A DNA stretch of 64,000 nt from Gammaproteobacteria bacterium (GCA_013214945.1 JABSRT010000002.1:62001-126000), one strand, 5' to 3'; positions 14,749 to 25,423 are shown, numbered from the stretch's first letter. Notes: a model not told the origin generated them from the sequence alone. Numbers and translations: made by a program.

Positions 14749-17441
14749 ATCACTAGCTCGACTAATTGATTTGGGCGTTGTAATAGCGATTTAGGCAATG
14801 GCGCATGTTTGCAGCTAATATCATTAGCTTTTAAGCCTAATGTCTCTAATCGCTGACGGAGAAAGTCGGAAAAAAACTCCGCTTTATTTAATATTTCATT
14901 ATTTTCACAAGTTAACTCAATCTCAACGTTACTACCTTGTAAGTTAGCGCTCGCTTGCAGCTTTTCGGTTGGTCCTATTGGTAACAGCAGGGTTAATTTC
15001 CATGACTTTTTATCTGGTTCGTCTGGATCGCACTGTTGTTCAATTTGACCTTCTACTTGCGGTACTGCGGGTTCGGATGTTGGTAAGGTGAAGAAAAAGA
15101 TTTGCTGGTTGGTGCTAGTTTGCTCTTGGCTTTGGTATTGATACAACTGAATATGACCGCTTAGCGTTACTAATACTTCCTCGAGAGACTTAAAGCTCGG
15201 ATGCTGACTTAACTGGGCCAAACTTTGGGCTAAATTTTGCGAGGTTGTTTGCTTGTTTGAACTCAATATCTTTTTTAATTGTGCGCTTAATATAGGCCCT
15301 AAAGGGGTCGTTGAGTTAGCTGCGCGCCCACCAAGTAAAAGCTGTAAAGCGCCGGCTAAGGGCCCCAGACTGGTAAGATTAATGCTAGACGGTGACAAGG
15401 GATCAAAGCGAACAAATTGCTCAATTAAGTTCGGTAATATTGGCGCCGTCGTCAATTGCTGCATATTGGGCAAGGAATGTTGGAGCTGCTTAGTTAAGCT
15501 CTGTAACTTAAGAATAGCTTGAGATTCAACAGGCTGAGTTTCTGTGGTCGCTATTTGCTTCGTTTGGGATGGAGCCAATGGTGCTTGAGACATATTAATT
15601 GAAGCTAACAAGGCGTTAAGTTTTTGCAATGATAGATGATTTTTTAGCTGTTTTACTGGCTGCTCTGTTGTCGCGATCTTTTGTTGATTAGCAGTTACTT
15701 GCTTGGCATCAATGCCAGGCGTGTTATTAAGGGCATTATCAGTCGGCTTAGCTGGCACAGAGTTATTTGTTGCAGCAAGGGGGCTAGAGACACGCTCCTG
15801 ACTCAATGCTATTTTTGTGGCTAACTCAGCTGGTGAAACCTTTTCATTGGGCGCTGTGGCTGTGGCTATGGTTGGAGTTGTAGTTGGAGTTGTAGTTGTA
15901 GTTGTAGTTGTAGTTGTAGGTGTAGGTGTAGGTGTTGTGGATGATAAAATCTGTGAGCTACTTTTCGTTATAAGATCAATCATTGGCGAAGCAACTTCAG
16001 CATGCGGTAGCTTTTGCTGAATTGGCGCTGGGCTGACGACTGGGTTTGAATTAGCAATAGCAGCGGGTTGTAGCTTGGACGAATTGATTAGCGTTTCTTT
16101 GGTCAGTGATTGCGCTAATTCCGTAGCCGCTGCAACATTGCTATGTTGTATTTGTATTTGTGGTTGTGATTTTTTTTGGTGGTTTAATTCTGGTGTTATT
16201 AATTCTGTTGGTGGCGCGCTAATTACTCTGCGCTGAGCTGCTTGGCTGCTAGAAGAGTTGCTAGAAGAGTTGCTAGGGAGGTTACTAGGGGGGTTGTTGG
16301 GTAATTTAATTGTCTCGCTAGCAGGTTGCGTGATTAAGCTTGGCTGATATTGGGGGGTAACTTTGCGCGGGGTAGCCGTTGCGGATTCAGTCGCTATGCT
16401 TGGTAATTTTTCCAGTGACAGGCTTTCAGCCTTTGGTGCGATTGAATTGCTGATTATTTGCGAGGGTGGTTTATTTAATTTTACAACATCTTGGTTGGCA
16501 CTAGTGTTAATAGGCTGTTGTGGCGTAATTATCGATGGGGCCACTTTACTCTGCGTGATGACATTAACACTTAGTGGTAACTTTAGTTGGGCAACGTCCT
16601 TGGTGGCTTCGGTGAGCTGACTCATTACTTGAGATAGCGGTTGATGTTTTAACCACAGCTGGATCCTAGGCGATGACATATCTATCTTTGGTACTTTAAG
16701 CGCTGGAATTTGAGCCGTTGTTTGTTCCGCAGAGTTCATTGCTGGTAATTTATTCATTACAGCCGCCGACGGAGTGCTGATTAGTTTGCTCAGATCTATT
16801 AGTGGCGACTTTTTGCTGATGTCAGTTAAAGAGCTTAGAATAACAATCGGCGCTTCTTTCGCTGGCAAGGGAGTAAATTGCACAAAAGCACTATTATTTT
16901 TCATCACAATTAATGTTAGCGAGTAGGTTTGGTTTAAACCGACCAAAGAAGCGCCAGGCAACGAGGCGGTTATGTTGACTAAATTTGGGGTAATAAGTTT
17001 GAGCGTCTCGTTGGGCAGTCGTCTTGCCTGTCCGATATCGAGCGGGCCTTTTGCTTCGATATAGCGTAATTGCTCGCTTAACTGGCTTGGCAGATTGGTG
17101 CTTGCTGCCAACTGTAATGCCAGATCTCGGCTAAGAGGTATTTCTGCGACAGGTGCCGAGGTCGGGTTAACCTTGCTAAGCGTAATTATTAGTTGCTGCT
17201 GGTCGATTTGCTTGATCGAAACCAGAACTTGTTGACCCGTTGTCAGTTGTTGCGATAGCTTGTTATCTGTAATATCAAGTAACAATACCGGTTGGCCTGG
17301 CAAACTCAATGAAATTATGTGTTGATCGTTGCTCAACACATGGCCAAGCATCGGCGGCATTGTCGATAATTTTTGTGGCTCGACAGGCAGCACATTAGGG
17401 CTGGAAACAGCGCTGTTTGGTGTTGTTGGAATTTCTGGCAT
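14745..17441 (-). CDS. FliK-like hook-length control protein with long low-complexity middle
   Basis: The 898-residue product is rich in Gln, Ser, Thr and Pro. The C-terminal about 100 residues (WKLTLLLPIGPTEKLQA .. EIELTCENNEI .. FLRQRLETLGL) resemble the FliK C-terminal domain. The middle is disordered-looking and includes a Thr/Pro run of about 20 residues encoded by hexamer repeats at 15871-15934. FliK proteins measure flagellar hook length with such a variable centre and switch the export gate through FlhB. The coupled downstream gene is an FlhB-domain protein, which supports the call. Confidence 0.8.
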   Translation of the reverse strand: MPEIPTTPNSAVSSPNVLPVEPQKLSTMPPMLGHVLSNDQHIISLSLPGQPVLLLDITDNKLSQQLTTGQQVLVSIKQIDQQQLIITLSKVNPTSAPVAEIPLSRDLALQLAASTNLPSQLSEQLRYIEAKGPLDIGQARRLPNETLKLITPNLVNITASLPGASLVGLNQTYSLTLIVMKNNSAFVQFTPLPAKEAPIVILSSLTDISKKSPLIDLSKLISTPSAAVMNKLPAMNSAEQTTAQIPALKVPKIDMSSPRIQLWLKHQPLSQVMSQLTEATKDVAQLKLPLSVNVITQSKVAPSIITPQQPINTSANQDVVKLNKPPSQIISNSIAPKAESLSLEKLPSIATESATATPRKVTPQYQPSLITQPASETIKLPNNPPSNLPSNSSSNSSSSQAAQRRVISAPPTELITPELNHQKKSQPQIQIQHSNVAAATELAQSLTKETLINSSKLQPAAIANSNPVVSPAPIQQKLPHAEVASPMIDLITKSSSQILSSTTPTPTPTTTTTTTTTTPTTTPTIATATAPNEKVSPAELATKIALSQERVSSPLAATNNSVPAKPTDNALNNTPGIDAKQVTANQQKIATTEQPVKQLKNHLSLQKLNALLASINMSQAPLAPSQTKQIATTETQPVESQAILKLQSLTKQLQHSLPNMQQLTTAPILPNLIEQFVRFDPLSPSSINLTSLGPLAGALQLLLGGRAANSTTPLGPILSAQLKKILSSNKQTTSQNLAQSLAQLSQHPSFKSLEEVLVTLSGHIQLYQYQSQEQTSTNQQIFFFTLPTSEPAVPQVEGQIEQQCDPDEPDKKSWKLTLLLPIGPTEKLQASANLQGSNVEIELTCENNEILNKAEFFSDFLRQRLETLGLKANDISCKHAPLPKSLLQRPNQLVELVI
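15871..15934 (-). repeat. in-frame hexamer microsatellite in the FliK-like gene
   Basis: Hexamer units GTTGTA, with GTTGGA and GGTGTA variants, repeat about ten times on the plus strand and encode a Thr/Pro run on the minus strand. Because the unit is 6 bases, slippage would lengthen or shorten the protein without a frameshift. Confidence 0.85.
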
Positions 17442-17571
17442 AACAGATACTAGTTAGCAATTTAAATTAAGCATAACCATTTAGGGGTTAAATAGCCATT
17501 AGCGCTCTTAATTGAGGATGGTTTGCGCAATTAATCTAATGTTATAATTTAAAACATCACATTACTAACAA

Positions 17572-18345
17572 ATGGACACCATATTGAATAACCTTATCAG
17601 AGCTATTTTTGTCTTGGGTCTAGCCCTAGCACTAGGCGGTTGTGCCAATAAAATTGATGACGCTGCGCCAGCCACCATAATTGATCAAAAGATTTATGAT
17701 CCTTTAGAGCCAGCCAACCGAGTATCATGGGATTTAAACTCCAAGGTGTTTGATAAGTATTTATTAAGACCTGTGGCAGTATTTTATCGAAATTATATTC
17801 CTAACCCAGTTAAAAATGGCATTTATAATGTTACTTCAAATTTAAATGAACCATCAGCGATGGTCAATAACCTATTACAGGGTAATGTAGCCGATGCTGG
17901 CAATGCTTTGGGGCGACTATTGATTAATTCGACCATAGGTATTCTTGGTCTGTTTGATGTTGCATCAGAGATTGGTTTAGACGCCAAGCATGATGAGTTT
18001 GGTGAAGTGTTAGCAATATACGGAGTGCATGCCGGACCTTACCTGATGGTGCCCGCACTTGGACCAACCACTGTGCGTAAGGAAGTGGGAGATGTGGTTG
18101 ATGATCTTTACATTCCTGGCACATTGATTGGTTTTTTACCTGGCCTGGGCATTAAGCTGATTAAAGGAATTCATCAGCGTGCTCAATTATTAGAACAAGA
18201 AGCGGTATTAAAGAGCTCACTTGACCCTTATATTTTTGTCAGAGAAGCTTATTACCAATACAGAACTAATGATATTTATGATGGTAACGTCCCTGAAATT
18301 GAAGACGAAGATGAAGATTTTGGTGACGATTTCGATCTAGACTAA
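17572..18345 (+). CDS. mlaA: MlaA (VacJ) outer-membrane lipid-asymmetry lipoprotein
   Basis: MlaA removes misplaced phospholipids from the outer leaflet and hands them to the Mla shuttle. The 257-residue precursor has a hydrophobic signal with lipobox LGGC (Cys near residue 24). Then come DPLEPANRVSWDLN near 43, VNNLLQGN, NSTIGILGLFDVA and GPYLMVPALGPTTVR, all typical of the family. The tail is acidic. It stands apart from other mla genes, as in E. coli, and is divergent from the FliK-like gene. Confidence 0.93.
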   Translation: MDTILNNLIRAIFVLGLALALGGCANKIDDAAPATIIDQKIYDPLEPANRVSWDLNSKVFDKYLLRPVAVFYRNYIPNPVKNGIYNVTSNLNEPSAMVNNLLQGNVADAGNALGRLLINSTIGILGLFDVASEIGLDAKHDEFGEVLAIYGVHAGPYLMVPALGPTTVRKEVGDVVDDLYIPGTLIGFLPGLGIKLIKGIHQRAQLLEQEAVLKSSLDPYIFVREAYYQYRTNDIYDGNVPEIEDEDEDFGDDFDLD

Positions 18346-18472
18346 AATCTCATTTTAGCCGTCCCATTAAATAGCTTTGGTGCGAGCAGTTAAGATTTTA
18401 GTTTAAATAAAAAGTTAAATATCTCTTGGTTAGCTATGCTTAGTTGAATAGTTAAACTAATAGGGATATTAC

Positions 18473-19603
18473 GTGAAAATATTGACTGTGTTTGGGACTC
18501 GTCCTGAAGCCATTAAAATGGCGCCATTGGCCTTATTATTAAATGAAACGGAGCAAATTGAGCATCGGTTATGTGTAACCGCTCAGCATCGAGAAATGTT
18601 AGATCAGGTGTTAGAGTTATTTGAACTCACACCTGACTATGATCTTGACATTATGAATGCCGGACAGTCTTTGTCCGATATCACTACACGAATACTAACA
18701 GGCTTACAGCAAGTTATTGACGACTTTAAACCTGATGTTATTTTAGTTCACGGCGACACTACTACTACCTTTTCTGCTAGCCTGGCGGCCTTTTATCAGC
18801 AAGTACCCATTGCCCATATTGAAGCGGGATTGCGCACTGGCAATCTTTATTCCCCTTGGCCAGAAGAAGCAAACCGTAAGCTGACTAGTGTCTTGTGTAA
18901 TTATCATTTTTGTCCAACCAGTATGGCTCGCCAAAACCTGCTAGATGAAAATGTCAGTCCAGATAAGCTGTTTGTTACCGGTAATACCGTTATTGATGCG
19001 CTATTACAAGTACGAGATAGATTAGATAACACACCTGAGTTACAGCAGAAATATAGCCAACAATTTTCTTTTCTAAATCCAGATAAAAAACTGATATTAG
19101 TGACAGGTCATCGCCGCGAGAGCTTTGGTGATGGCTTTGAACGGATATGTCAGGCATTAAAAGCGGTGGCAACAGCGCATCCTGAATGCGAAATTCTTTA
19201 CCCTGTTCATTTAAATCCTCAAGTGATGGAGCCGGTTAATCGCTTACTTAGCGATATAGAAAATGTTTTTCTAATTGATCCGCAAGACTACTTACCCTTT
19301 GTTTATTTAATGAACCGAAGTCATATTATTATTACAGACTCTGGCGGAATTCAAGAAGAAGCCCCGTCACTTGGCAAGCCGGTATTAGTGATGAGAGATA
19401 CCACTGAGCGCCCTGAGGCGGTGCAAGCTGGAACGGTAAAGCTAGTCGGCACCAATATTGATGTCATGGTGCAACAGATAAATAACTTGCTCAGTAGCCA
19501 AGATGCTTACCGGCAAATGAGCTTTTCTCATAATCCATACGGTGATGGCCAAGCATGCCAGCGAATCATTAGCACTCTATTAGCACAAGGAAATGTATCA
19601 TGA
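18473..19603 (+). CDS. wecB: UDP-N-acetylglucosamine 2-epimerase
   Basis: WecB converts UDP-GlcNAc to UDP-ManNAc in the cytosol for surface polysaccharide synthesis. The 376-residue protein carries [13 protein letters not shown] at the N-terminus, [34 protein letters not shown] and [18 protein letters not shown]. The start is GTG at 18473, with AGGGA 6 bases upstream. It overlaps wecC by 4 bases, so the pair makes UDP-ManNAcA; other polysaccharide genes are not in the window. Confidence 0.96.
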   Translation: MKILTVFGTRPEAIKMAPLALLLNETEQIEHRLCVTAQHREMLDQVLELFELTPDYDLDIMNAGQSLSDITTRILTGLQQVIDDFKPDVILVHGDTTTTFSASLAAFYQQVPIAHIEAGLRTGNLYSPWPEEANRKLTSVLCNYHFCPTSMARQNLLDENVSPDKLFVTGNTVIDALLQVRDRLDNTPELQQKYSQQFSFLNPDKKLILVTGHRRESFGDGFERICQALKAVATAHPECEILYPVHLNPQVMEPVNRLLSDIENVFLIDPQDYLPFVYLMNRSHIIITDSGGIQEEAPSLGKPVLVMRDTTERPEAVQAGTVKLVGTNIDVMVQQINNLLSSQDAYRQMSFSHNPYGDGQACQRIISTLLAQGNVS

Positions 19604-20874
19604 GTTTTGGAACGATTTCAGTTATTGGTTTGGGTTATATCGGTTTACCGACCGCCGCAATTTTTGCTTCTCGTAAAGTTAAAGTGCTTGGGGTCGATGT
19701 TAATAAGGTTGCTGTCGATATTATTAATCAAGGTAAGATCCACATTGTGGAGCCCGAACTTGATGCAATTGTCTATAAAGCGGTGCAAGAAGGCTACTTG
19801 CAAGCATCAACTAAAGTAGCAGCTGCAGAAGCGTTTTTAATTGCGGTGCCAACGCCATTTATTGCCGATAAAGAAGGAAATCACCCCGATTTGTCTTTTA
19901 TCGAACAATCAGCCCAGGCCATTGCCCCGGTATTAGAAGCTGGAAATTTGGTTATTTTAGAATCTACGTCACCGGTTGGTGCTACCGAGAAATTAGCGCA
20001 ATGGTTAAAAGATTTGCGACCCGACTTAACCTTTCCGCAAGACGCTGGAGAAGAAGCTGATATCAATATAGCGCATTGTCCGGAACGAGTTTTGCCTGGT
20101 AAAGTGGTGCGTGAATTGGTTCACAATGATCGGGTTATTGGTGGCATGACCGCTAAATGCTCCCAGCGTAGTGTCGAGTTGTACAAAATCTTTGTCGATG
20201 GCGAGTGCATTATTACTAACGCGCGGACCGCTGAAATGGCAAAATTAACCGAAAATGCATCGCGTGACGTCAGCATCGCTTTTGCTAATGAGCTATCAAT
20301 TATTTGCGATGAGTTAGATATTAATGTTTGGGAATTAATATCGTTAGCCAATCGTCATCCACGAGTGAATATATTGCAACCTGGACCTGGTGTTGGTGGG
20401 CATTGCATTGCGGTCGATCCATGGTTTATTGTTTCAAAAACCCCAAAACAGGCCAAATTAATTAGCATGGCGCGTCAGGTTAACGATAATAAGCCGTTGT
20501 GGGTCATTGAGCAGTTTAAGCAGAAATTAGCTGAGTTTTTAATTGAAAACCCCAATAAAACCGCGCAAGAGGTAAGTGTTGCTTGTTTAGGTCTTGCGTT
20601 TAAACCCGATATTGACGACCTGCGTGAAAGCCCCGCCTTGGATATTGCACGAGAAATTTCAAACCTTCATTTGGGACGTTTATTAATTGTCGAGCCAAAT
20701 ATTGGCCAATTACCAGCCGCCTTTGAATCTTCGGCCCAACTATGTGCGCTTAATGATGCAATGATTGAAGCTGATATAGTGATGTTATTAGTCGACCATA
20801 AACAATTTAGAAACTTTGATGCCAACAGAATCAATATTCCAAAATTAATCGATACCCGAGGCATTTGGAGTTAA
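19600..20874 (+). CDS. wecC: UDP-N-acetyl-D-mannosamine dehydrogenase
   Basis: WecC oxidises UDP-ManNAc to UDP-ManNAcA using two NAD+. The 424-residue protein has the Rossmann motif [15 protein letters not shown], the AVPTPF segment, [12 protein letters not shown], catalytic Lys/Asn region [12 protein letters not shown], and the catalytic Cys in [15 protein letters not shown]. The C-terminal UDP-binding domain includes [17 protein letters not shown]. Its ATGA overlap with wecB indicates coupled translation. It ends directly against the convergent diguanylate cyclase gene with no spacer. Confidence 0.96.
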   Translation: MSFGTISVIGLGYIGLPTAAIFASRKVKVLGVDVNKVAVDIINQGKIHIVEPELDAIVYKAVQEGYLQASTKVAAAEAFLIAVPTPFIADKEGNHPDLSFIEQSAQAIAPVLEAGNLVILESTSPVGATEKLAQWLKDLRPDLTFPQDAGEEADINIAHCPERVLPGKVVRELVHNDRVIGGMTAKCSQRSVELYKIFVDGECIITNARTAEMAKLTENASRDVSIAFANELSIICDELDINVWELISLANRHPRVNILQPGPGVGGHCIAVDPWFIVSKTPKQAKLISMARQVNDNKPLWVIEQFKQKLAEFLIENPNKTAQEVSVACLGLAFKPDIDDLRESPALDIAREISNLHLGRLLIVEPNIGQLPAAFESSAQLCALNDAMIEADIVMLLVDHKQFRNFDANRINIPKLIDTRGIWS

Positions 20875-22209
20875 TCAATCACAGGCCCTTTTTTTAGAGG
20901 GCTGTTCTTTTTCTTGGTATATCATTACACAATTTCGGCCCTGTGACTTAGCCAGATATAAAGCTGCGTCAGCATTTTTTAGCAATGACTCTGCGGTCTT
21001 TTGTTGGTTGGGGACTACGGCAGATACACCAGCACTAATAGTAACGACCCGCTTAGCACGAGCGTATTGATGCTCAATCGCGGCGATTTCAATCTTTTTT
21101 CGGATAATGTTGGCTACGTAAGCCGCGTCTGCCGCATTTGTATGAGGCAATAATAAGACAAACTCTTCTCCACCATAGCGCGCCATTAATTCCGAGGCTC
21201 GTCGTACTGAAGTCGCCATTATTTGTGATAATTGCTGCAAAATGAGATCCCCAGCTTGGTGGCCGTAGTTATCATTGAACGCTTTAAAATCATCGACATC
21301 AAATAACACAATAGCCAGACTACTATGGGTGCGCTGAGCGCGTTGCCATTCAAGGTGGAAATCTTGGTCAAAACGGCGACGATTTGCAATGTTGGTTAAA
21401 CTGTCAGTCAATGAAATGGTCAATAATTGTTGTTGTGCCTTTAGCGCTTGATTGGTGCGTAATCGTAATTGTTTTATAATTATTCCGATCCCTAATAGTG
21501 CTAGGACTAAAATGCCGATTAATACGTAAAGAGTGTGTCGTACCATTTGATTGGCTAAATTGAAATTCTGGTCTATCGGAATGTTAATTTCTAAAATGCC
21601 ACGTAAATCTCCGGTCCCCCAGTCATTTTTTGGCGTATCAGGGTGAGCATTGTGGCAGTTAACGCAACTTGCCCGCATCATGTCTGCGCTGGCATAACGT
21701 AACGTACGGCGGCCATTTACCGCTTCAAATTGATAATAAGGAGTCGCTGGGTCCTTGGTTAAGGCGGTCCATGCTTTGTCAGAGAAGTCATCGTTCAACC
21801 CCCCGGTTTTTAGTCGCCACGGAAATGGGTAAGGGCTATAAAGTCGACTCGATACGCTGTGTTCATCGTTTCCTAGCCTATTGCCTAACATCATCGCTAA
21901 TGTGGCAGGCAGCGGAATCGCGTTATGTTGCTCTTTGTAATCATGGGTGACAGCTAGGCCACCTCTTTTAACCGTATTGACCACTTCAGAGCTATATAGG
22001 GTTCTAAACAGTGTTAGGGTTTCGGTGTATAAGGCGGCTGTTCTAAGGGCGTTAGTTCTAATTTGTTCATTGGAGAGCTTACTAAGGTAGATAAAAATAA
22101 TCAGCGACAGCAGAGTGAAGACCAAGATAAGCACCTTGAGGCTGTGATTGATTATTAAATCAAAAAAAGATTCTTTTGTTATCGGTTTAGTAAATACCTG
22201 TCGAAACAT
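20875..22209 (-). CDS. DUF3365 (heme-type sensor) diguanylate cyclase
   Basis: This is an inner-membrane protein of 444 residues. A first membrane helix (about 28-48) is followed by a periplasmic Tll0287-like/DUF3365 domain with one c-type heme motif CVNCH near residue 180. A second helix and a GGDEF domain with RYGGEEF near 345 follow. The position of the inhibitory I-site reads RASE instead of RxxD, so feedback inhibition may be weak. A redox or gas-sensing role is inferred from the heme motif. Convergent with wecC. Confidence 0.88.
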   Translation of the reverse strand: MFRQVFTKPITKESFFDLIINHSLKVLILVFTLLSLIIFIYLSKLSNEQIRTNALRTAALYTETLTLFRTLYSSEVVNTVKRGGLAVTHDYKEQHNAIPLPATLAMMLGNRLGNDEHSVSSRLYSPYPFPWRLKTGGLNDDFSDKAWTALTKDPATPYYQFEAVNGRRTLRYASADMMRASCVNCHNAHPDTPKNDWGTGDLRGILEINIPIDQNFNLANQMVRHTLYVLIGILVLALLGIGIIIKQLRLRTNQALKAQQQLLTISLTDSLTNIANRRRFDQDFHLEWQRAQRTHSSLAIVLFDVDDFKAFNDNYGHQAGDLILQQLSQIMATSVRRASELMARYGGEEFVLLLPHTNAADAAYVANIIRKKIEIAAIEHQYARAKRVVTISAGVSAVVPNQQKTAESLLKNADAALYLAKSQGRNCVMIYQEKEQPSKKRACD

Positions 22210-22432
22210 TATTATCCTTGGCAGGGGAGATCATGGTACTAGAGCTGGATCGGCAAGAGAATACTACTTTATACTACTTTATGGCTGAGTAGCTATAAAG
22301 TAAACACTTAATGTAATGGAACTAAAACAATGTTTGTAATGATCGATCTAAATTAACTGATTACAGGCTTGGCTGCTTTGCGGGGAATTGATAGGTATAT
22401 TTTCGTGCTTTAAACTTTTTAGGGCTTAAACG

Positions 22433-22461
22433 AAAAAAGCCAACCCGAAGGTTGGCTTTTC
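22433..22461 (-). terminator. terminator of the tRNA cluster
   Basis: A 7-bp GC-rich stem (GCCAACC/GGTTGGC) with a 4-base loop is extended by A/T pairs and, read on the minus strand, followed by T6. It lies 10 bases past the last tRNA-Phe. Confidence 0.92.
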
Positions 22462-22471
22462 TCTAGAATGA

Positions 22472-22547
22472 TGGTGCCTCGACCCGGAATCGAACCAGGG
22501 ACACGAGGATTTTCAATCCTCTGCTCTACCGACTGAGCTATCGAGGC
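22472..22547 (-). tRNA. tRNA-Phe (GAA)
   Basis: The cloverleaf folds with a 7-bp acceptor (GCCTCGA/TCGAGGC) and anticodon loop TTGAAAA giving GAA. The 3' CCA is encoded. It is the last of four tRNAs in the cluster. Confidence 0.98.
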
Positions 22548-22676
22548 ATGACTTATAAAAGTCTGCACCTGAATTAACAGGATTTTTTAAATCAGATAAC
22601 TCGGTCTAAAACCTAAATTATCAATTTATTTCATATTTCAAATTAATGAATACAAAAAAGCCGTTAGGCTAAATGA

Positions 22677-22752
22677 TGGTGCCTCGACCCGGAATCGAAC
22701 CAGGGACACGAGGATTTTCAATCCTCTGCTCTACCGACTGAGCTATCGAGGC
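22677..22752 (-). tRNA. tRNA-Phe (GAA)
   Basis: By eye this is the same sequence as the other two tRNA-Phe copies in the cluster, with encoded CCA. The spacer to the next copy is AT-rich. Confidence 0.98.
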
Positions 22753-22827
22753 ATAACTTTAAAAATAAAGTCTGCACCTGAAAAACAGGATTTGTTCATT
22801 TCAATAAAATGAAATGTAAATTTTAAA

Positions 22828-22903
<76 letters not shown>

Positions 22904-22951
22904 ACGTATTTAAAACTTATTGTTGCAAGCACCTTTATTATAAATAATAAA

Positions 22952-23027
22952 TGGTGCCTCGACCCGGAATCGAACCAGGGACACGAGGATTTTCAATCCT
23001 CTGCTCTACCGACTGAGCTATCGAGGC
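22952..23027 (-). tRNA. tRNA-Phe (GAA)
   Basis: First tRNA of the cluster in transcription order, with encoded CCA and a GC-rich discriminator just upstream of its 5' end. Confidence 0.98.
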
Positions 23028-23037
23028 AACGGCGGCT

Positions 23038-23066
23038 ATTAAATAGATTTTGGCGGTTTAAGTCAA
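23038..23066 (-). promoter_or_regulatory. promoter of the tRNA-Phe/Thr cluster
   Basis: On the minus strand, TTGACT (23061-23066) and TTTAAT (23038-23043) are separated by 17 bases. The GC-rich AGCCGCCG that follows is typical of stringently controlled stable-RNA promoters. Confidence 0.7.
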
Positions 23067-23089
23067 CGTTTATTTATAAAATAAACGTT
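23065..23089. repeat. perfect 11-bp inverted repeat upstream of the tRNA promoter
   Basis: AACGTTTATTT and its exact complement flank a 3-base loop, and the repeat touches the -35 box. It could be the transcript end of mutY-yggX, though no T-tract follows, or a protein-binding site. Confidence 0.7.
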
Positions 23090-23152
23090 GAATCGCATCG
23101 GTTGCTTGAAAACTGCTCGTATTGATTAAAATAACGCTAGTTAACCGGTTAA

Positions 23153-23425
23153 TTATTTACTTGGCGGGGTATAACCGTCAATTTGAACTTCTTTGCCTTC
23201 AAACAAAAAGGCGACCATTTGCGCTTCAAGAAAACTGCGATCGTCGGTGCTCATCAAGTTTAATTTCTTTTCGTTAATCAGCATGGTTTGTTTTGACATC
23301 CAACGGCCCCAAGCTTCTTTAGAGATATTGTTAAAAACTTTCTTGCCTAAGTCGCCTGGCAGTGATTGAAAGTCAAGGCCTTCAGCCTCTTTGTCTAGGT
23401 GGATACAATAAATAGTACGAGCCAT
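23153..23425 (-). CDS. yggX: Fe(II)-trafficking protein YggX
   Basis: This 90-residue cytosolic protein helps protect iron-sulfur clusters from oxidation. The family core is present: [38 protein letters not shown] and [16 protein letters not shown]. It lies 9 bases after mutY on the same strand, the conserved mutY-yggX pair; MutY itself carries a 4Fe-4S cluster. Confidence 0.96.
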   Translation of the reverse strand: MARTIYCIHLDKEAEGLDFQSLPGDLGKKVFNNISKEAWGRWMSKQTMLINEKKLNLMSTDDRSFLEAQMVAFLFEGKEVQIDGYTPPSK

Positions 23426-23434
23426 CGGGAACCT

Positions 23435-24484
23435 CTATGAAGTAATAAGTTGGTTTAATAATGATTGAGTCACAGCGGCCAAACCGACCTGCTGCGGATG
23501 CGCTAAGTTATACCAGAGAGCCTGTTGTGATTCCATGACAATATTATCAGGTAGGCGTGCTAATTTTAAATGGTACGGCGTTATATCTAAATGAAAATGA
23601 CTAAATGTATGGCGCAGGGGGGCAAGCGCTGTCAGTTCCCCTTGCTCAATTAAGTCGCCGAGTGAATCATTCATTAATTGGGCTGACTCAAACTCAGGGA
23701 AGCAATGCAAAGAGCCCCAAATTCCCGTCGGTGGTCGTTTAATTAAATGAACCTGACCCTGGGCTTCAATAATCAGCATGTTGGTGATTTTTACTGGGGT
23801 TTTCTTTTTCGGTTTTGAGTGGGGAAACTCTTTAGTACGATCTTCAATATGGGCGATGCAACTTTGGTGAACCGGACACAATGGACACTGTGGCTTGCTG
23901 CGGCTACACAAGGAGGCCCCAAGATCCATCATCGCTTGATTATATTGACTGGTGGCATCAGCTGGTGTCAGCTCGGTACTTAATTGCCATAGCTCTTTTT
24001 CGACCTTGCTTACTCCGTACCAGCCTTCTACCGCATAGTGACGGGTTAAAACTCGTTTTACATTGCCATCAAGGATCGGGTGGGGCTGACCAAGCGACAG
24101 TGATAACACAGCGCCTGCGGTTGAGCGACCAATACCGGGTAAATCTAATACCTGTTCAAAGGCCGTCGGAAATTCGCCTTGATAATCATCACGAACTATT
24201 TGCGCCGTTTTATGCAAATTACGCGCTCTGGCGTAATAACCTAGCCCTGTCCATAGATGCAAAACTTGATCACTTGGTGCATTGGCCAAGTCAATAATGG
24301 TTGGGAACTGCTCCATAAACCGCTGGTAATACGGGATCACAGTAGCAACTTGGGTTTGCTGCAGCATAATCTCAGACACCCAGACTCGATATGGTGTTTT
24401 GTTGATTTGCCAAGGCAGTGTTTTGCGACCGTGCTCTTGATACCAAGAGATAATTTTTTTAGAAAATGTATTTGTGCTCGACAT
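23435..24484 (-). CDS. mutY: A/G-specific adenine DNA glycosylase
   Basis: MutY removes adenine mispaired with 8-oxoguanine. In the 349-residue protein the catalytic Glu lies in [10 protein letters not shown] near residue 38. The helix-hairpin-helix is [12 protein letters not shown], with catalytic Asp in ILDGNVKR near 139. The 4Fe-4S ligands are C-x6-C-x2-C-x5-C near 192-208 ([12 protein letters not shown]). The C-terminal NUDIX-like domain carries [16 protein letters not shown]. It is divergent from trmB with a short shared promoter region. Confidence 0.96.
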   Translation of the reverse strand: MSSTNTFSKKIISWYQEHGRKTLPWQINKTPYRVWVSEIMLQQTQVATVIPYYQRFMEQFPTIIDLANAPSDQVLHLWTGLGYYARARNLHKTAQIVRDDYQGEFPTAFEQVLDLPGIGRSTAGAVLSLSLGQPHPILDGNVKRVLTRHYAVEGWYGVSKVEKELWQLSTELTPADATSQYNQAMMDLGASLCSRSKPQCPLCPVHQSCIAHIEDRTKEFPHSKPKKKTPVKITNMLIIEAQGQVHLIKRPPTGIWGSLHCFPEFESAQLMNDSLGDLIEQGELTALAPLRHTFSHFHLDITPYHLKLARLPDNIVMESQQALWYNLAHPQQVGLAAVTQSLLNQLITS

Positions 24485-24591
24485 TGTTTATAATTTGGCT
24501 TTTAGAGTAAGTGGCAGGTGATGGCGCTGAGTTTACCGTCGCCGTAGCACTATTACCACTGATTAACCAACTAAGGGTAGGTCGCATTAGT

Positions 24592-25320
24592 ATGACTGAG
24601 CACAGCAACAACGATATCGTCGAGCAAAAGATTAAAGAGGGTGTCTATATTCGCACCGTACGTAGCTTTGTGAAGCGAGAAGGACGATTAACCAAGGGCC
24701 AGGAAAATGCCTTGGAAAACCAGTGGCCAATCATGGGCCTAGAGCATAAAGACGGTTTAATCGATCTGGTTGCAGTTTTTGGTAATGATAACCCAGTCGT
24801 GGCCGAAATCGGTTTTGGCATGGGTAAGTCATTAGTGGCGATGGCTAAAGCAGCGCCTGAAAAAAACTTTATTGGCATTGAAGTGCATACACCAGGTGTT
24901 GGTGCATGTTTATTAGAAGCAGCAGAACAGGGTGTAACCAACTTAAGACTTTATTGCCATGATGCGATTGAAGTACTGGCCGACTGTATTCCTAAAGACA
25001 GCTTGTCTTGCATGCAGTTGTTTTTTCCAGATCCTTGGCATAAAACTCGTCACCATAAGCGCCGAATTGTGCAAGCCGCGTTTGCGCAGAACATCCGCAG
25101 CAGTTTAAAGCTTGATGGCATATTTCATATGGCGACCGACTGGGAAAATTATGCTGAGCACATGGTAGAAGTCATGAATGCTCAGGAAGGTTACCTTAAT
25201 ATAGCAACTAAGGGTGATTACATTGAGCGTCCTGAGCATCGACCGTTAACTAAGTTTGAAGCGCGCGGCCATCGACTAGGTCATGGCGTGTGGGACATGA
25301 TGTATCAACGGGTTAAGTAG
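24592..25320 (+). CDS. trmB: tRNA (guanine-N7)-methyltransferase
   Basis: TrmB methylates G46 of tRNAs using S-adenosylmethionine. The frame is open from 24511, but the ATG at 24592 gives about 242 residues, matching the family (E. coli 239) and the N-terminal alignment to [17 protein letters not shown]. The SAM motif is [14 protein letters not shown] and the active-site segment is [13 protein letters not shown]. The mutY/trmB/yggL/yggN neighbourhood matches E. coli. Confidence 0.95.
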   Translation: MTEHSNNDIVEQKIKEGVYIRTVRSFVKREGRLTKGQENALENQWPIMGLEHKDGLIDLVAVFGNDNPVVAEIGFGMGKSLVAMAKAAPEKNFIGIEVHTPGVGACLLEAAEQGVTNLRLYCHDAIEVLADCIPKDSLSCMQLFFPDPWHKTRHHKRRIVQAAFAQNIRSSLKLDGIFHMATDWENYAEHMVEVMNAQEGYLNIATKGDYIERPEHRPLTKFEARGHRLGHGVWDMMYQRVK

Positions 25321-25423
25321 GTCAAAAGCGGATTTTTTATCCTAGAGCACTGTAAACCTGAATGAATCAGGCTACAATGGTCAATAGTTATGATTTAAAC
25401 TTGGTTTTTATTAAGGAAATATT

